Of a stretch of DNA of 64,000 nt, positions 16,629 to 25,607 are shown piece by piece; within the stretch, counting starts at the first letter, position 1, and each line of letters opens with the position of its first letter. The position numbers were made by a program, and so were the translations under genes. This DNA comes from Streptomyces sp. RKAG293 (GTDB taxonomy: Bacteria > Actinomycetota > Actinomycetes > Streptomycetales > Streptomycetaceae). The notes under the pieces are model-generated. The model was not told the origin of the DNA and did not search any database. It saw only the letters and a program-made list of their open reading frames with translations. The DNA lies in assembly GCF_023701745.1 (NCBI RefSeq), contig NZ_JAJOZB010000001.1:5431501-5495500 (forward strand), given 5' to 3'.

Positions 16629-19082
16629 ATGAGCAGCCTCTTTGACGACAGCTTCCTGGCCGACCTCCAGGCCCCCGACCACGCGTCGGAATCCGTCCCG
16701 CCGCCCCCGGAGCACGGGTCCGCGCACCGGCCGGACGATGCCGCGGACGACCTCTTCGGCGGGCGCTTCAACGAGCCCCCGCACGGTGGCCGGGACGCGT
16801 ACTACCGGGACGGGGCCGCCCGCCCCGTCGTCGACCCCGCGCAGCTCCTGGAGGGGCTGAACGAGCAGCAGCGCGCCGCCGTCGTGCACGCGGGCGGGCC
16901 GCTGCTCATCGTCGCGGGCGCCGGATCGGGCAAGACGCGGGTGCTGACGCACCGCATCGCCCATCTGCTGGGCACCCGCGGGGTGCACCCAGGCGAGATC
17001 CTCGCGATCACGTTCACCAACAAGGCCGCGGGCGAGATGAAGGAACGCGTCGGCGACCTCGTCGGCGCGCGCGCCAACGCGATGTGGGTCATGACGTTCC
17101 ACAGCGCGTGCGTGCGGATCCTGCGCCGCGAGAGCAAGAAGCTCGGCTTCACCTCCAGCTTCTCGATCTACGACGCCGCCGACTCCAAGCGGCTCATGGC
17201 GCTCGTCTGCCGGGACCTGGACCTCGACCCCAAGCAGTTCCCGCCGAAGGCGTTCAGCGCGAAGGTCTCGAACCTCAAGAACGAGCTGATCGACGAGGAG
17301 GACTACGCCCGGCAGGCGGAGAACCCCTTCGAGAAGCACGTCGCCGAGGCGTACGCGCTCTACCAGGCGCGGCTGCGCGAGGCCAACGCCCTGGACTTCG
17401 ACGACATCATCATGACCACGGTGCACCTGCTCCAGGCGTTCCCCGACGTCGCCGAGCACTACCGGCGCCGGTTCCGCCACGTCCTCGTGGACGAGTACCA
17501 GGACACCAACCACGCCCAGTACACGCTGGTGCGCGAGCTGGTCGGCACCGGCGACCACACGGCCGAGCTGTGCGTGGTGGGTGACGCGGACCAGAGCATC
17601 TACGCCTTCCGCGGTGCCACCATCCGCAACATCCTGCAGTTCGAAGAGGACTACCCGCAGGCGACGACGATCCTGCTGGAGCAGAACTACCGCTCCACGC
17701 AGACGATCCTCACGGCCGCCAACGCCGTCATCGAGCGCAACGCAGGCCGCCGCGCCAAGAACCTGTGGACCGACGCCGGCGACGGCCCGATCATCACGGG
17801 CTATGTCGCCGACCACGAGCACGACGAGGCGCAGTACATCGCCGAGGAGATCGACCGGCTGACGGACGCGGGTGACTCCCGCCCCGGTGACGTCGCCGTC
17901 TTCTACCGGACCAACGCCCAGTCGCGTGTCTTCGAAGAGGTCTTCATCCGCGTCGGGCTGCCGTACAAGGTCGTCGGCGGGGTGCGCTTCTACGAGCGCA
18001 AGGAGGTCCGCGACATCCTCGCGTACCTGCGCGTCCTGTCGAACCCCGAGGACACCGTCCCGCTCCGCCGGATCCTGAACGTGCCCAAGCGCGGTATCGG
18101 CGACCGGGCCGAGGCGATGATCGACGCCCTGTCGCTGCGCGAGAAGATCTCCTTCTCGCAGGCACTGCGCCGGGTCGACGAGGCGTACGGCATGGCCGCC
18201 CGCTCCTCCAACGCGGTCAGGAAGTTCAACGAGCTGCTGGAGGAGCTGCGCACCATCGTCGAGTCGGGGGCCGGTCCCGCGACCGTCCTCGAAGCGGTGA
18301 TGGAGCGCACGGGCTATCTCGCGGAGCTCCAGGCCTCCACGGACCCGCAGGACGAGACCCGCATCGAGAACCTCCAGGAACTCGCCGCCGTCGCCCTGGA
18401 GTTCGAGCAGGAGCGGGCCGCCGCCGAGGACGCGGAGCCCGGCACCCTCTCCGAGTTCCTGGAGCGCGTCGCGCTGGTCGCCGACTCGGACCAGATCCCG
18501 GACGACGAGGAGGGGGGCGGCGTCATAACGCTGATGACGCTGCACACCGCCAAGGGCCTCGAGTTCCCGGTGGTCTTCCTCACCGGCATGGAGGACGGGG
18601 TCTTCCCGCACATGCGGGCGCTGGGCCAGGCCAAGGAGCTGGAGGAGGAGCGGCGACTGGCGTACGTCGGCATCACGCGGGCGCGCGAGCGGCTGTACGT
18701 GACGCGGTCGACGATGCGCAGCGCGTGGGGCCAGCCCTCGTACAACCCGGCCTCGCGCTTCCTGGAGGAGATCCCGCCCACGCTGATCGACTGGAAGCGG
18801 ACCGGCCCGGTGGCCGCGCCGGGGGCCGCGATGTCCGCCGCCGCGTCGTCGTTGTCGTCCTCGCGCGCCAAGGCGGGCCCCAAGGGCTTCGCGACCCGGC
18901 GGGCGACGGACCGGCCGGTGATCGCGCTGACGGTCGGGGACCGGGTCACGCACGACCAGTTCGGCCTCGGGACCGTCGTCGGGGTCAGCGGTACCGGTTC
19001 CGACGCGCAGGCGACGGTCGACTTCGGCGAGGAGAAGCCGAAGCGGCTGCTGCTGCGGTACGCGCCGGTCGAGAAGCTCTGA
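16629..19082 (+). CDS. pcrA: ATP-dependent DNA helicase PcrA/UvrD
   Basis: 817 residues, superfamily 1A 3'-5' helicase for repair and replication. A non-conserved acidic N-terminus (about 75 residues) is followed by motif Q region LNEQQRAAV, Walker A AGAGSGKT, motif II VDEYQDTN, motif III VVGDADQSIYAFRGA, motif IV QNYRS, motif V MTLHTAKGLEF and motif VI VGITRARERLY. The C-terminus ends in the PcrA/UvrD Tudor-like segment (VGDRVTHDQFGLGTV onward) thought to contact RNA polymerase. Length and motif order match actinobacterial PcrA. It stands alone between divergent and convergent neighbours. Confidence 0.96.
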   Translation: MSSLFDDSFLADLQAPDHASESVPPPPEHGSAHRPDDAADDLFGGRFNEPPHGGRDAYYRDGAARPVVDPAQLLEGLNEQQRAAVVHAGGPLLIVAGAGSGKTRVLTHRIAHLLGTRGVHPGEILAITFTNKAAGEMKERVGDLVGARANAMWVMTFHSACVRILRRESKKLGFTSSFSIYDAADSKRLMALVCRDLDLDPKQFPPKAFSAKVSNLKNELIDEEDYARQAENPFEKHVAEAYALYQARLREANALDFDDIIMTTVHLLQAFPDVAEHYRRRFRHVLVDEYQDTNHAQYTLVRELVGTGDHTAELCVVGDADQSIYAFRGATIRNILQFEEDYPQATTILLEQNYRSTQTILTAANAVIERNAGRRAKNLWTDAGDGPIITGYVADHEHDEAQYIAEEIDRLTDAGDSRPGDVAVFYRTNAQSRVFEEVFIRVGLPYKVVGGVRFYERKEVRDILAYLRVLSNPEDTVPLRRILNVPKRGIGDRAEAMIDALSLREKISFSQALRRVDEAYGMAARSSNAVRKFNELLEELRTIVESGAGPATVLEAVMERTGYLAELQASTDPQDETRIENLQELAAVALEFEQERAAAEDAEPGTLSEFLERVALVADSDQIPDDEEGGGVITLMTLHTAKGLEFPVVFLTGMEDGVFPHMRALGQAKELEEERRLAYVGITRARERLYVTRSTMRSAWGQPSYNPASRFLEEIPPTLIDWKRTGPVAAPGAAMSAAASSLSSSRAKAGPKGFATRRATDRPVIALTVGDRVTHDQFGLGTVVGVSGTGSDAQATVDFGEEKPKRLLLRYAPVEKL

Positions 19083-19136
19083 CGGCGGGGCTCGCGCGCC
19101 TCCGGCGAGGGCCGGAGGCGGGTCGGGGGAGCGCTG

Positions 19137-20684
19137 TCAGCGGGGGTCGAGCCCGTGCGCCAGCAGCCACGGCAGCGGGTCGATCGGCGTACCGCCGTGC
19201 GGCCGGACCTCGAGGTGCAGGTGCGGGCCGGTGGTGTTGCCGGTGTTGCCCGAATACGCGATGACCTGGCCGGCCTTGACCGTGCCGGAGCGGATCTTGG
19301 TGCTGCTGAGGTGGCAGTACCAGGTCTCGGTGCCGTCGGCGGCGGTCACTATGGCCATGTTGCCGTAGGAGTTGTTCCACTGCGTGCGGATGGTGCCGTC
19401 GGTCACGGCCGACACGGGAGTGCCGGTGTCGACCGGGAAGTCGATGCCGGTGTGCAGCGCCATCCAGTTGACGCCGGACTGGCCGTAGTACGCGCTCAGT
19501 CCGCGCGCCGACACCGGCAGCAGGAACTTCGGCCGCAGGGCCTCCTTGCGTGACGCCGCGTCGGCCTTCGCCTTCTTCGCGGCGGCTTCGCGGTCCTTGA
19601 GGTCGATCCGCTCCTGCGTACGGCTGGCGCGGGTGGCGAAGTCGTCCGCGTCGGAGGTGACTCCGGCGAGCTGGGTGTCGAGCTTCGAGACGGGCGCGTT
19701 CGTGGCGGTCTTCTCGGAGGCCTCGGTCTTCGTCGTCGCATGGGCGCCGGGCACATCGCTGATGGCCGCGGCGGCGCAGGCCGCCACACCCATGACGGCG
19801 ACGGACGGTACCGCGATGGTCAGGAGCGCGGAGCGCTTCGCGGGCCGCTTGCGGCGGCAGCCGCTCCCACCGCCGCGCGGGGCCGCCGGGACGTGGGCCA
19901 CGTCGATCTCGGACTCGGAACCGGTCTCGGAACCGGTCTCGGAGCCCGTCTCGGAACCGGTCTCGGAGCCGAGGTCGAGTGCGGGGTCCAGGTCGTGGTC
20001 GAGGTGCAGGTCGTGACCGAGGTGGTCGGCGTCGGGTCCGGACTCGTGCGCGGGCGCCGGTTCCGGCTCGTACGCGAACTGAGTGGTGTAGTCGGCGCCG
20101 TACTCGTTCCCGTACTCGTTCCCGTAGTGCGGTGCGTCGGCCGAGGGGCCGGCGTATCCGGGTACGGGCTCCGGTGTGTAGCTGTGCTCGACGGGCGCGG
20201 CCTGCGCGGGCACGGTGTGGACGCCGGTGTCCCAGGACATCGCGTCGTAGGTGCCGGTCGGGTAGCTGCCGGTGTCCTGGCCGGGGGCGTTGTAGCCGTA
20301 CGCCGGGTACTGGCCGGAGTCCCAGTTCTGCTGCGGCTGCTGCTGTTCCTGCTGGTGGAACTGCGGCTGCGACTGGGACGGGACGTGCGGCTGCTGGGAC
20401 TGCTCGGGGTACGTGGGGTAGCTGCCGGTCTGGGCCTGCCAGAAGCCGCTCGCGTCGTAGCTGCCCGTCTCGTGGACGGACGCGTCGTAGCCGTGCTGCG
20501 CCGGCTGCGGGACAAACGCGTAGCTGCCCGTGGCGCCCGTGTCCGCGGTGCCGGTCATCGCTCCGAAGAGCGGATCGCCGTCCGCGAAGGTGGTGCCGAT
20601 GTTCTGGTACGAGCCCGTCGAATAGGGGTCGTAGCCGTAAGCACCGTAGTCGGGGGCGTACCCCGACGGGTGACGATCGTTCAC
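19137..20684 (-). CDS. M23 peptidase with long TGSY-repeat cytoplasmic N-terminus
   Basis: 515 residues, GTG start. The first ~270 residues are low complexity: rich in Tyr, Gly, Gln and Pro with five TGSY repeats, then an acidic stretch with four ETGS repeats. A single membrane segment follows (about residues 280-305), then a coiled coil, and a C-terminal LytM/M23 domain with zinc ligands in HTGIDFPVD and the HLHLEV motif. The peptidase should act on peptidoglycan outside the membrane. The disordered tail on the cytoplasmic side is unusual for the family and could recruit cytosolic partners. Confidence 0.88.
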   Translation of the reverse strand: MNDRHPSGYAPDYGAYGYDPYSTGSYQNIGTTFADGDPLFGAMTGTADTGATGSYAFVPQPAQHGYDASVHETGSYDASGFWQAQTGSYPTYPEQSQQPHVPSQSQPQFHQQEQQQPQQNWDSGQYPAYGYNAPGQDTGSYPTGTYDAMSWDTGVHTVPAQAAPVEHSYTPEPVPGYAGPSADAPHYGNEYGNEYGADYTTQFAYEPEPAPAHESGPDADHLGHDLHLDHDLDPALDLGSETGSETGSETGSETGSESEIDVAHVPAAPRGGGSGCRRKRPAKRSALLTIAVPSVAVMGVAACAAAAISDVPGAHATTKTEASEKTATNAPVSKLDTQLAGVTSDADDFATRASRTQERIDLKDREAAAKKAKADAASRKEALRPKFLLPVSARGLSAYYGQSGVNWMALHTGIDFPVDTGTPVSAVTDGTIRTQWNNSYGNMAIVTAADGTETWYCHLSSTKIRSGTVKAGQVIAYSGNTGNTTGPHLHLEVRPHGGTPIDPLPWLLAHGLDPR

Positions 20685-20812
20685 CGCCTACTTCTCTTTC
20701 GCCTCGGCAGCAGGAGAATTAGCGGTGACTGTAGCCCCCTACCCCCGACGGCGACAATCTTCGGCAGGTTCCGGATCCGTACAATGCGTTGTGTTCGAAT
20801 TGAATTCGACGG

Positions 20813-21724
20813 CTATGCCGCGTTCTCGGCGCCCACCGCGAGCTCCTCGCCGGTCAGCGACTGCCGGATTCCGGCCGCCACGGCGGCGTGCACCGGCAGT
20901 GCGAGATGCCCGATTCCCGCGACTTGCACATTGTGTACCACCAGGTCGGGATGGTCGATGCGGGCGGTTTCCACCGGGATCATCAATTGGTCCAGGTCGC
21001 TCCAGAAGGCGACGAAATGCGTGCGGCAGCCGGGGGCCGGTTCCGTCAATTCGTTCATGAGATCGGAACCGGGGCGCATTTGCCGCACGATCGGGTGCGG
21101 CGTCAGCAGCGGGACGGCGCGGGTGCCGGAGTGCGGGGTGCCCAGCGTCACCACCGTGCGGACCCGGGTGTCTCCGCCGAGGCGCTGCACGTAGTAGCGG
21201 GCGATCAGGCCGCCGAGGCTGTGGCCGACGATGTCCACCTGGCGCTGCCCGGTCTGTTCGCAGATCTGCTCGACATGGCGGCCGAGCAGTGCGGCGGCCG
21301 TACGGATGTCGCAGCTCAGCGGGGAGTAATTCAGAGCCTGGACGTGCGTCCAGCCGTGCTTTCGCAGGGAGCGGCGGAGAAGGGTGAATACCGAACGATT
21401 ATCGACGAAGCCGTGCAGCAGCAGAACGGGACGATGTGCGGCCGCCACGGCCCGCAGTCGCGCCGTACCGGAACTCGCATCCGTTTCCGTGTGCGAGCCG
21501 GTGTGCGAGGGATTGTGGGGATCTGTGTCGGTGTCCGCGTCCGTGTCCGTGTCCGTGTCCGTGGAGGGACCGGGGCCGGGCCGGTCGCGCTCGGGGAGGA
21601 TGCCGGTCGGATAGAGGAAGAGATGGCCGGTCAGGATGACGAGCTCGAAAACCGCCGCGCGAATGACCGCTGTGCTGCGCAGCCAGCGGCCCGTGGCGAC
21701 GGCTCCGAACGACAGGGCGCTCAT
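20813..21724 (-). CDS. Alpha/beta-hydrolase (lipase/acyltransferase type)
   Basis: 303 residues. GGAGGT sits 6 bases before ATG 21724, so an in-frame ATG 21 bases upstream is rejected. An N-terminal hydrophobic segment anchors the protein. An Asp-Thr repeat (about residues 53-68) follows, then the hydrolase core with HGFVDN oxyanion region, nucleophile elbow GHSLGG and a late GIGHLALP carrying the probable catalytic His. The fold suggests an extracytoplasmic lipase or esterase; the substrate is unknown. The Asp-Thr stretch is encoded by a six-base tandem repeat near 21530-21563. Confidence 0.85.
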   Translation of the reverse strand: MSALSFGAVATGRWLRSTAVIRAAVFELVILTGHLFLYPTGILPERDRPGPGPSTDTDTDTDADTDTDPHNPSHTGSHTETDASSGTARLRAVAAAHRPVLLLHGFVDNRSVFTLLRRSLRKHGWTHVQALNYSPLSCDIRTAAALLGRHVEQICEQTGQRQVDIVGHSLGGLIARYYVQRLGGDTRVRTVVTLGTPHSGTRAVPLLTPHPIVRQMRPGSDLMNELTEPAPGCRTHFVAFWSDLDQLMIPVETARIDHPDLVVHNVQVAGIGHLALPVHAAVAAGIRQSLTGEELAVGAENAA

Positions 21725-22026
21725 GGCCCACCTCCCGTGCGGCACGACGGGAGACAGCTCCGTCCCCCGTGTGCCCTAGTCCGGAGAGCCGTACAGCGGG
21801 CCCCGGCTCCCCGGGAACGCATCGGACCCGCCGGCCACCTCCGGTGGAACGGAGGGCGGCGCCGGGCCCAACGTGTCGCGAACGTGTCCCACCGTGTGAT
21901 TTCCCCCTCGCTCCGCACCGCGAAACTGTCCGGTGCGGGATGCTGGAGATAACGTTCGTTCACACTCGGTCCCACTTGAGGTCCCGCTCGGCCGGCGATG
22001 ACGCCGGCAATGTCATGGAGGCAGTG
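21725..22026. other. Divergent promoter region between lipase and icmB
   Basis: About 300 bases without a gene. Two short perfect inverted repeats are visible: CCGCACC/GGTGCGG (21913-21919 with 21932-21938) and GCCGGC/GCCGGC (21991-21996 with 22003-22008). The second is 19 bases before the icmB start. A frame running in from 21769 is rejected because GGAGG sits 5 bases ahead of ATG 22027. Confidence 0.5.
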
Positions 22027-22440
22027 ATGGGAGTGTCCGGTCCGATCCGCGTGGTGGTGGCCAAGCCGGGTCTCGACGGTCATGATCGCGGGGCCAAGGT
22101 CATCGCCAGGGCGCTGCGTGATGCCGGTATGGAGGTCATCTACACCGGCCTGCACCAGACCCCCGAACAAGTGGTCGACACCGCGATCCAGGAGGACGCC
22201 GACGCGATCGGGCTCTCCATCCTCTCGGGAGCGCACATGACGCTCTTCGCGAAGGTCCTCGACCTGCTGAAGGACCGTGACGCCCTGGACATCAAGGTCT
22301 TCGGCGGCGGCATCATCCCCGAGGCGGACATCGCCCCCCTCAAGGAACTCGGCGTCGCCGAGATCTTCACCCCCGGTACTCCCACGACCGACGCCGTGGC
22401 CTGGGTCCGGGCCAATGTCCGCCAGGGCGCCGAAGCCTGA
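22027..22440 (+). CDS. icmB: Coenzyme B12-binding small subunit of isobutyryl-CoA mutase type
   Basis: 137-residue protein consisting only of a B12-binding domain: LDGHDRGAK carries the DxHxxG cobalt-ligand motif, followed by GLSILSG and [10 protein letters not shown]. This matches stand-alone small subunits such as IcmB, which pairs with IcmA to interconvert isobutyryl- and n-butyryl-CoA. No large subunit is encoded in the window. The symbol rests on length and on the remembered position of icmB near pcrA in Streptomyces; a methylmalonyl-CoA-type small subunit cannot be excluded. Confidence 0.85.
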   Translation: MGVSGPIRVVVAKPGLDGHDRGAKVIARALRDAGMEVIYTGLHQTPEQVVDTAIQEDADAIGLSILSGAHMTLFAKVLDLLKDRDALDIKVFGGGIIPEADIAPLKELGVAEIFTPGTPTTDAVAWVRANVRQGAEA

Positions 22441-22492
22441 TCCCTCCCGGGGGCGGCTCCCGGAACCCCCACCGCTCCGCCCCCCGGCCGGA

Positions 22493-24106
22493 TCATGAGG
22501 CCGGGGCGGCCGGCGCCGGGGGTTCGAGCTCCGCGAGCATCACGGCCCGCAGCCGCAGCGTGCCGACCAGTCGCTGGAACGCCTCCGCCCAGTAGCTGCC
22601 CGCGCCGGGCGATCCGTCGTCCGGTTCGTCGGTCGCGGCGGTCAGTACGGTGAGCCGCTCGGCCTCCGCCGGGTCCAGACACCGTTCGGCCAGGCCCATC
22701 ACCCCGCTGAAACTCCACGGATAGCTGCCGGCGTCCCGCGCGATGTCGAGCGCGTCGACCACGGCCCGGCCCAGCGGCCCGGCCCAGGGGACGGCGCAGA
22801 CGCCGAGCATCTGGAACGCCTCGGACAGGCCGTGGGTGGCGATGAACCGGGCCACCCACTCCGCGCGCTCCTCCTCCGGCAGGATGGAGAGCAGCTTGGC
22901 GGGGTCGCCGACCGCCGCGACCGGTGCCGCGGGCGCCGGCGGGGGGCCGAGCAGGGCGCGGGCCCACGCGGGGTCGCGCTGGCGCACCGCGGCCCGGCAC
23001 CAGGCGGCGTGCAGATCGGGCTGCCAGTCGTCCGCCACGGGCAGCGCGATGATCTCCTCGGGGCTCCGGCCGCCGAACCGGACGGTCCAGGTGGCCAGCG
23101 GCGCCGCCTCCACGAGCTGACCGAACCACCAGGCACGCTCGCCGCGACCGCTGGGCGGATGCGGGGCCACACCGTCCCGCTCCATCGCGGCGTCGCACTC
23201 GTACGGCGCCTCCACCAGGACGCCGATCCCCGCCACGTTCTCCCCGGCGCCGAGCGAGACGCAGCTGCGGGCCCGTTCGGCCATCCGGGCGGCCAGCGCG
23301 GAGCCGGGCAGCGCGGACAGCAGCTCGGCCGCGGTCGCCCGGACATTGCGGCTGCGGTCGGTCAGCGCCTGTTCCAGGAACGGCTCGTCGGCGGGTGACA
23401 GCCCGGCGCGCAGCGAATCGAGGAACATCAGCCGGTCCTCGGCCCGCTCACCGGTCCACGTCGACCGCAGCAGCGCGAGCGCGGCCCCGGCGTCCTGGCC
23501 GCGCAGCCGGGTCAGCAGCGCCACCCTTTCGGCGAACAGGCCCTCGTCCCACAGCTGCCGGATCGCCGCCGGATCCCCGGCCGCCGGCTCCAGACCCCTG
23601 ACCCCGGCCCGCAGAGCGAACCGCCAGTCCGGATTCAGCTCCGCCAGCCACAGCGCGCGGGGCCCGGCCAGCGTCAGGGCGTCGGCCCGCAGATCGGTTC
23701 TGGCGCGGGCGGCGTCCAGCAGGTCGGGGAGCAGGGCGGGCGGCGCGGCATAGCCGTACCGCCCCGCCGCGGTGAGCCACTGCGGGAGCAGCTCGGCGAG
23801 GTTGGGGGTCGTGCCGCGTCTCCCCGACGAGCCGCCGCCCGCTGAACGGTCCGCCAGCAGCAGCCCCAGCCTGCGGCGTGCCGCCTCGGGCAGCACCGGC
23901 CGCCCGTCCGGCGCGGCGGGCACCGGCCGCTCCCGTGCCATGGCCGGCCGCAGGCCCGCGCGGCGGCTCACGGTGCCGATCGCCGCCGCGTCGAGCAGCT
24001 CCGTCGCCGGGTCCAGGGCCGGGTGCGGGCCCCCGGACGCCGCCGGTCTGCGGCGGTCCGTGCCGAGCAGTGCGCTTCCGACCAGGTCGGTCCAGCTGGC
24101 GTTCAT
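22493..24106 (-). CDS. DUF5691 family protein
   Basis: 537 residues, largely alpha-helical with HEAT-like leucine and alanine repeats (for example the ALTDRSRNVRATAAELLSAL region). It is soluble, with no signal peptide. Two adjacent ATGs exist; the second (24106) is 4-5 bases from GGAGG and is preferred. It lies 57 bases after the SWIM-domain gene on the same strand and belongs to the SWIM-DUF5691-MoxR-DUF5682-VWA module. No enzymatic motif is visible; a scaffold role is a guess. Confidence 0.82.
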   Translation of the reverse strand: MNASWTDLVGSALLGTDRRRPAASGGPHPALDPATELLDAAAIGTVSRRAGLRPAMARERPVPAAPDGRPVLPEAARRRLGLLLADRSAGGGSSGRRGTTPNLAELLPQWLTAAGRYGYAAPPALLPDLLDAARARTDLRADALTLAGPRALWLAELNPDWRFALRAGVRGLEPAAGDPAAIRQLWDEGLFAERVALLTRLRGQDAGAALALLRSTWTGERAEDRLMFLDSLRAGLSPADEPFLEQALTDRSRNVRATAAELLSALPGSALAARMAERARSCVSLGAGENVAGIGVLVEAPYECDAAMERDGVAPHPPSGRGERAWWFGQLVEAAPLATWTVRFGGRSPEEIIALPVADDWQPDLHAAWCRAAVRQRDPAWARALLGPPPAPAAPVAAVGDPAKLLSILPEEERAEWVARFIATHGLSEAFQMLGVCAVPWAGPLGRAVVDALDIARDAGSYPWSFSGVMGLAERCLDPAEAERLTVLTAATDEPDDGSPGAGSYWAEAFQRLVGTLRLRAVMLAELEPPAPAAPAS

Positions 24107-24163
24107 CATTCCTCCGCGTTCCTCCTCGATGGCGCCCGTCCTGGGCCCGGACCCGGTCAGGCC

Positions 24164-25480
24164 CTACAACGGGACGGGGGTGGCGTCCGGGCCCCAGGCG
24201 GTGAGGGGGCGGACACCGGTGTGGCCGAGCTCGGCGAAGAGCGTGACGGGGTGGCCGCCGGAGACGGCGGCGAGCCGCCAGGGGCCGCGGCCCGCGATCG
24301 GCAGTGCGTCCTGGCCGTCGGCGTCGGCGAGCTGCCAGCCGCCGGCATCGGAGCCGGGTATCGGGACGACCCCGGACAGGACGACCGGCCAGGCGTCGAG
24401 CCACGGGTCGTCCGCGAGGGCGGCCCCGTACGCGGCGAGGGCCGGGCCGACCGGGACACCGGCCGGTACCGCGCCGGGTGCGGCCGGGCCGTGGCTCTCG
24501 CCGAGCACGGCGCGCAGCGGCCGGGCCGAGGGGTGGAAGGCGAGCTCGGCGTCAAGGCTCAGCCCGAGCGGGAGCGCCAGTTCCGGTGCGCGGCCCGCGG
24601 CGCCGAAGGAGAGCAGCATCGCGACCCGGCCGGACCGGGCGCCGTGCAGCCAGATCCGACGGGTGGTCAGCCGGTCGTCCGACGTGTCGAGTTGGGAGAG
24701 CACCAGCCAGCGGTCCCGGACGGTGGGCCCGGCCAGCAGCTCGGCCGTGTCCGTGGTGAACCCGACGCGGGAGCGCACCGTGGCGGCCAGCGGGCCCGGC
24801 AGCCGCTGCTCGCCGAGGTATCCGCGGGTGAGCAGATGGAGCAGCGCGGACTCCTCCAGCAGCCGAGAGGGCCAGTCACCGCCCCCGGCGGCGACGGCGC
24901 CCAACTCCCTGACCCGGGTGGCCAGTCCCGGTGCCTGGGCGTCCACCATCCGGGCCGCGATCTCGTCCCACTTCTGGTAACCCTCCCGGTCGGCGCCGGC
25001 CAGACCGCCGCGCAGCAGGTCGGTCAGCCGCTGCTCCAGCTCCGTCACACCCGCCGTCACCCGCTGGGCGCGCCGCTCGGCCCGCCGCCGCGCGGCCTGC
25101 GGGTCGGCGGGTTTCGCCGGCCCGGCCGCGGCGGCCCTGGTCCGTTCCTGCCGGCTGTCGAGCCACTCGGTCACCCAATCGGGCGCCACCGCGGGCCCGA
25201 CGGCCCCGCCCGACGCCTCGGACCACAGGAGCAGCAGCCCGAGCGCGTGCTTGCACGGGAACTTGCGGCTCGGGCAACTGCACTGGTAACCGGGGCCCTT
25301 CGTGTCCACGACCGTCTGGTACGGCTTGCTGCCGCTGCCCGCGCACAGGCCCCACACCGCGGCTTCCGCCGTACCCGTACCGGACCAGGACGCGGGCATC
25401 GCGAGCCTGGCCCCGGCCTTCCGTGACGCTGCGTCAGGAGCGAGCGCCAGCACCTGATCCGTAGTCCACCGTTCCTCCAT
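24164..25480 (-). CDS. SWIM zinc-finger domain protein
   Basis: 438 residues. The zinc finger CSCPSRKFPCKH fits CxC-x6-CxH with ligands at about Cys67, Cys69, Cys76 and His78. The rest is a helical and beta-rich region without known motifs. SWIM fingers bind nucleic acid or protein. It is divergently transcribed from the MoxR-DUF5682-VWA genes with 127 bases between the starts, giving a shared promoter region. E. coli YehQ, beside yehL, yehM and yehP, has the same domain. Confidence 0.87.
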   Translation of the reverse strand: MEERWTTDQVLALAPDAASRKAGARLAMPASWSGTGTAEAAVWGLCAGSGSKPYQTVVDTKGPGYQCSCPSRKFPCKHALGLLLLWSEASGGAVGPAVAPDWVTEWLDSRQERTRAAAAGPAKPADPQAARRRAERRAQRVTAGVTELEQRLTDLLRGGLAGADREGYQKWDEIAARMVDAQAPGLATRVRELGAVAAGGGDWPSRLLEESALLHLLTRGYLGEQRLPGPLAATVRSRVGFTTDTAELLAGPTVRDRWLVLSQLDTSDDRLTTRRIWLHGARSGRVAMLLSFGAAGRAPELALPLGLSLDAELAFHPSARPLRAVLGESHGPAAPGAVPAGVPVGPALAAYGAALADDPWLDAWPVVLSGVVPIPGSDAGGWQLADADGQDALPIAGRGPWRLAAVSGGHPVTLFAELGHTGVRPLTAWGPDATPVPL

Positions 25481-25607
25481 GACACGACCGTAGGTGCCGC
25501 CACTGACAATGCGTCCGACCTGCGGCTTCACCCGTTGTCAGTGGCGTGGTGCATGGTGGAGATCACCGCGGGACCGAGGGGTTCCGCGGCACTGGACAGG
25601 GGGATTC

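Noticed and set aside
16281-18953. 890-codon open frame antisense to pcrA
   Set aside because: Its composition is Arg/Asp/Val-rich with no domain, it mirrors pcrA codon by codon, and the plus-strand helicase motifs are complete. Long antisense frames are expected at this GC content.
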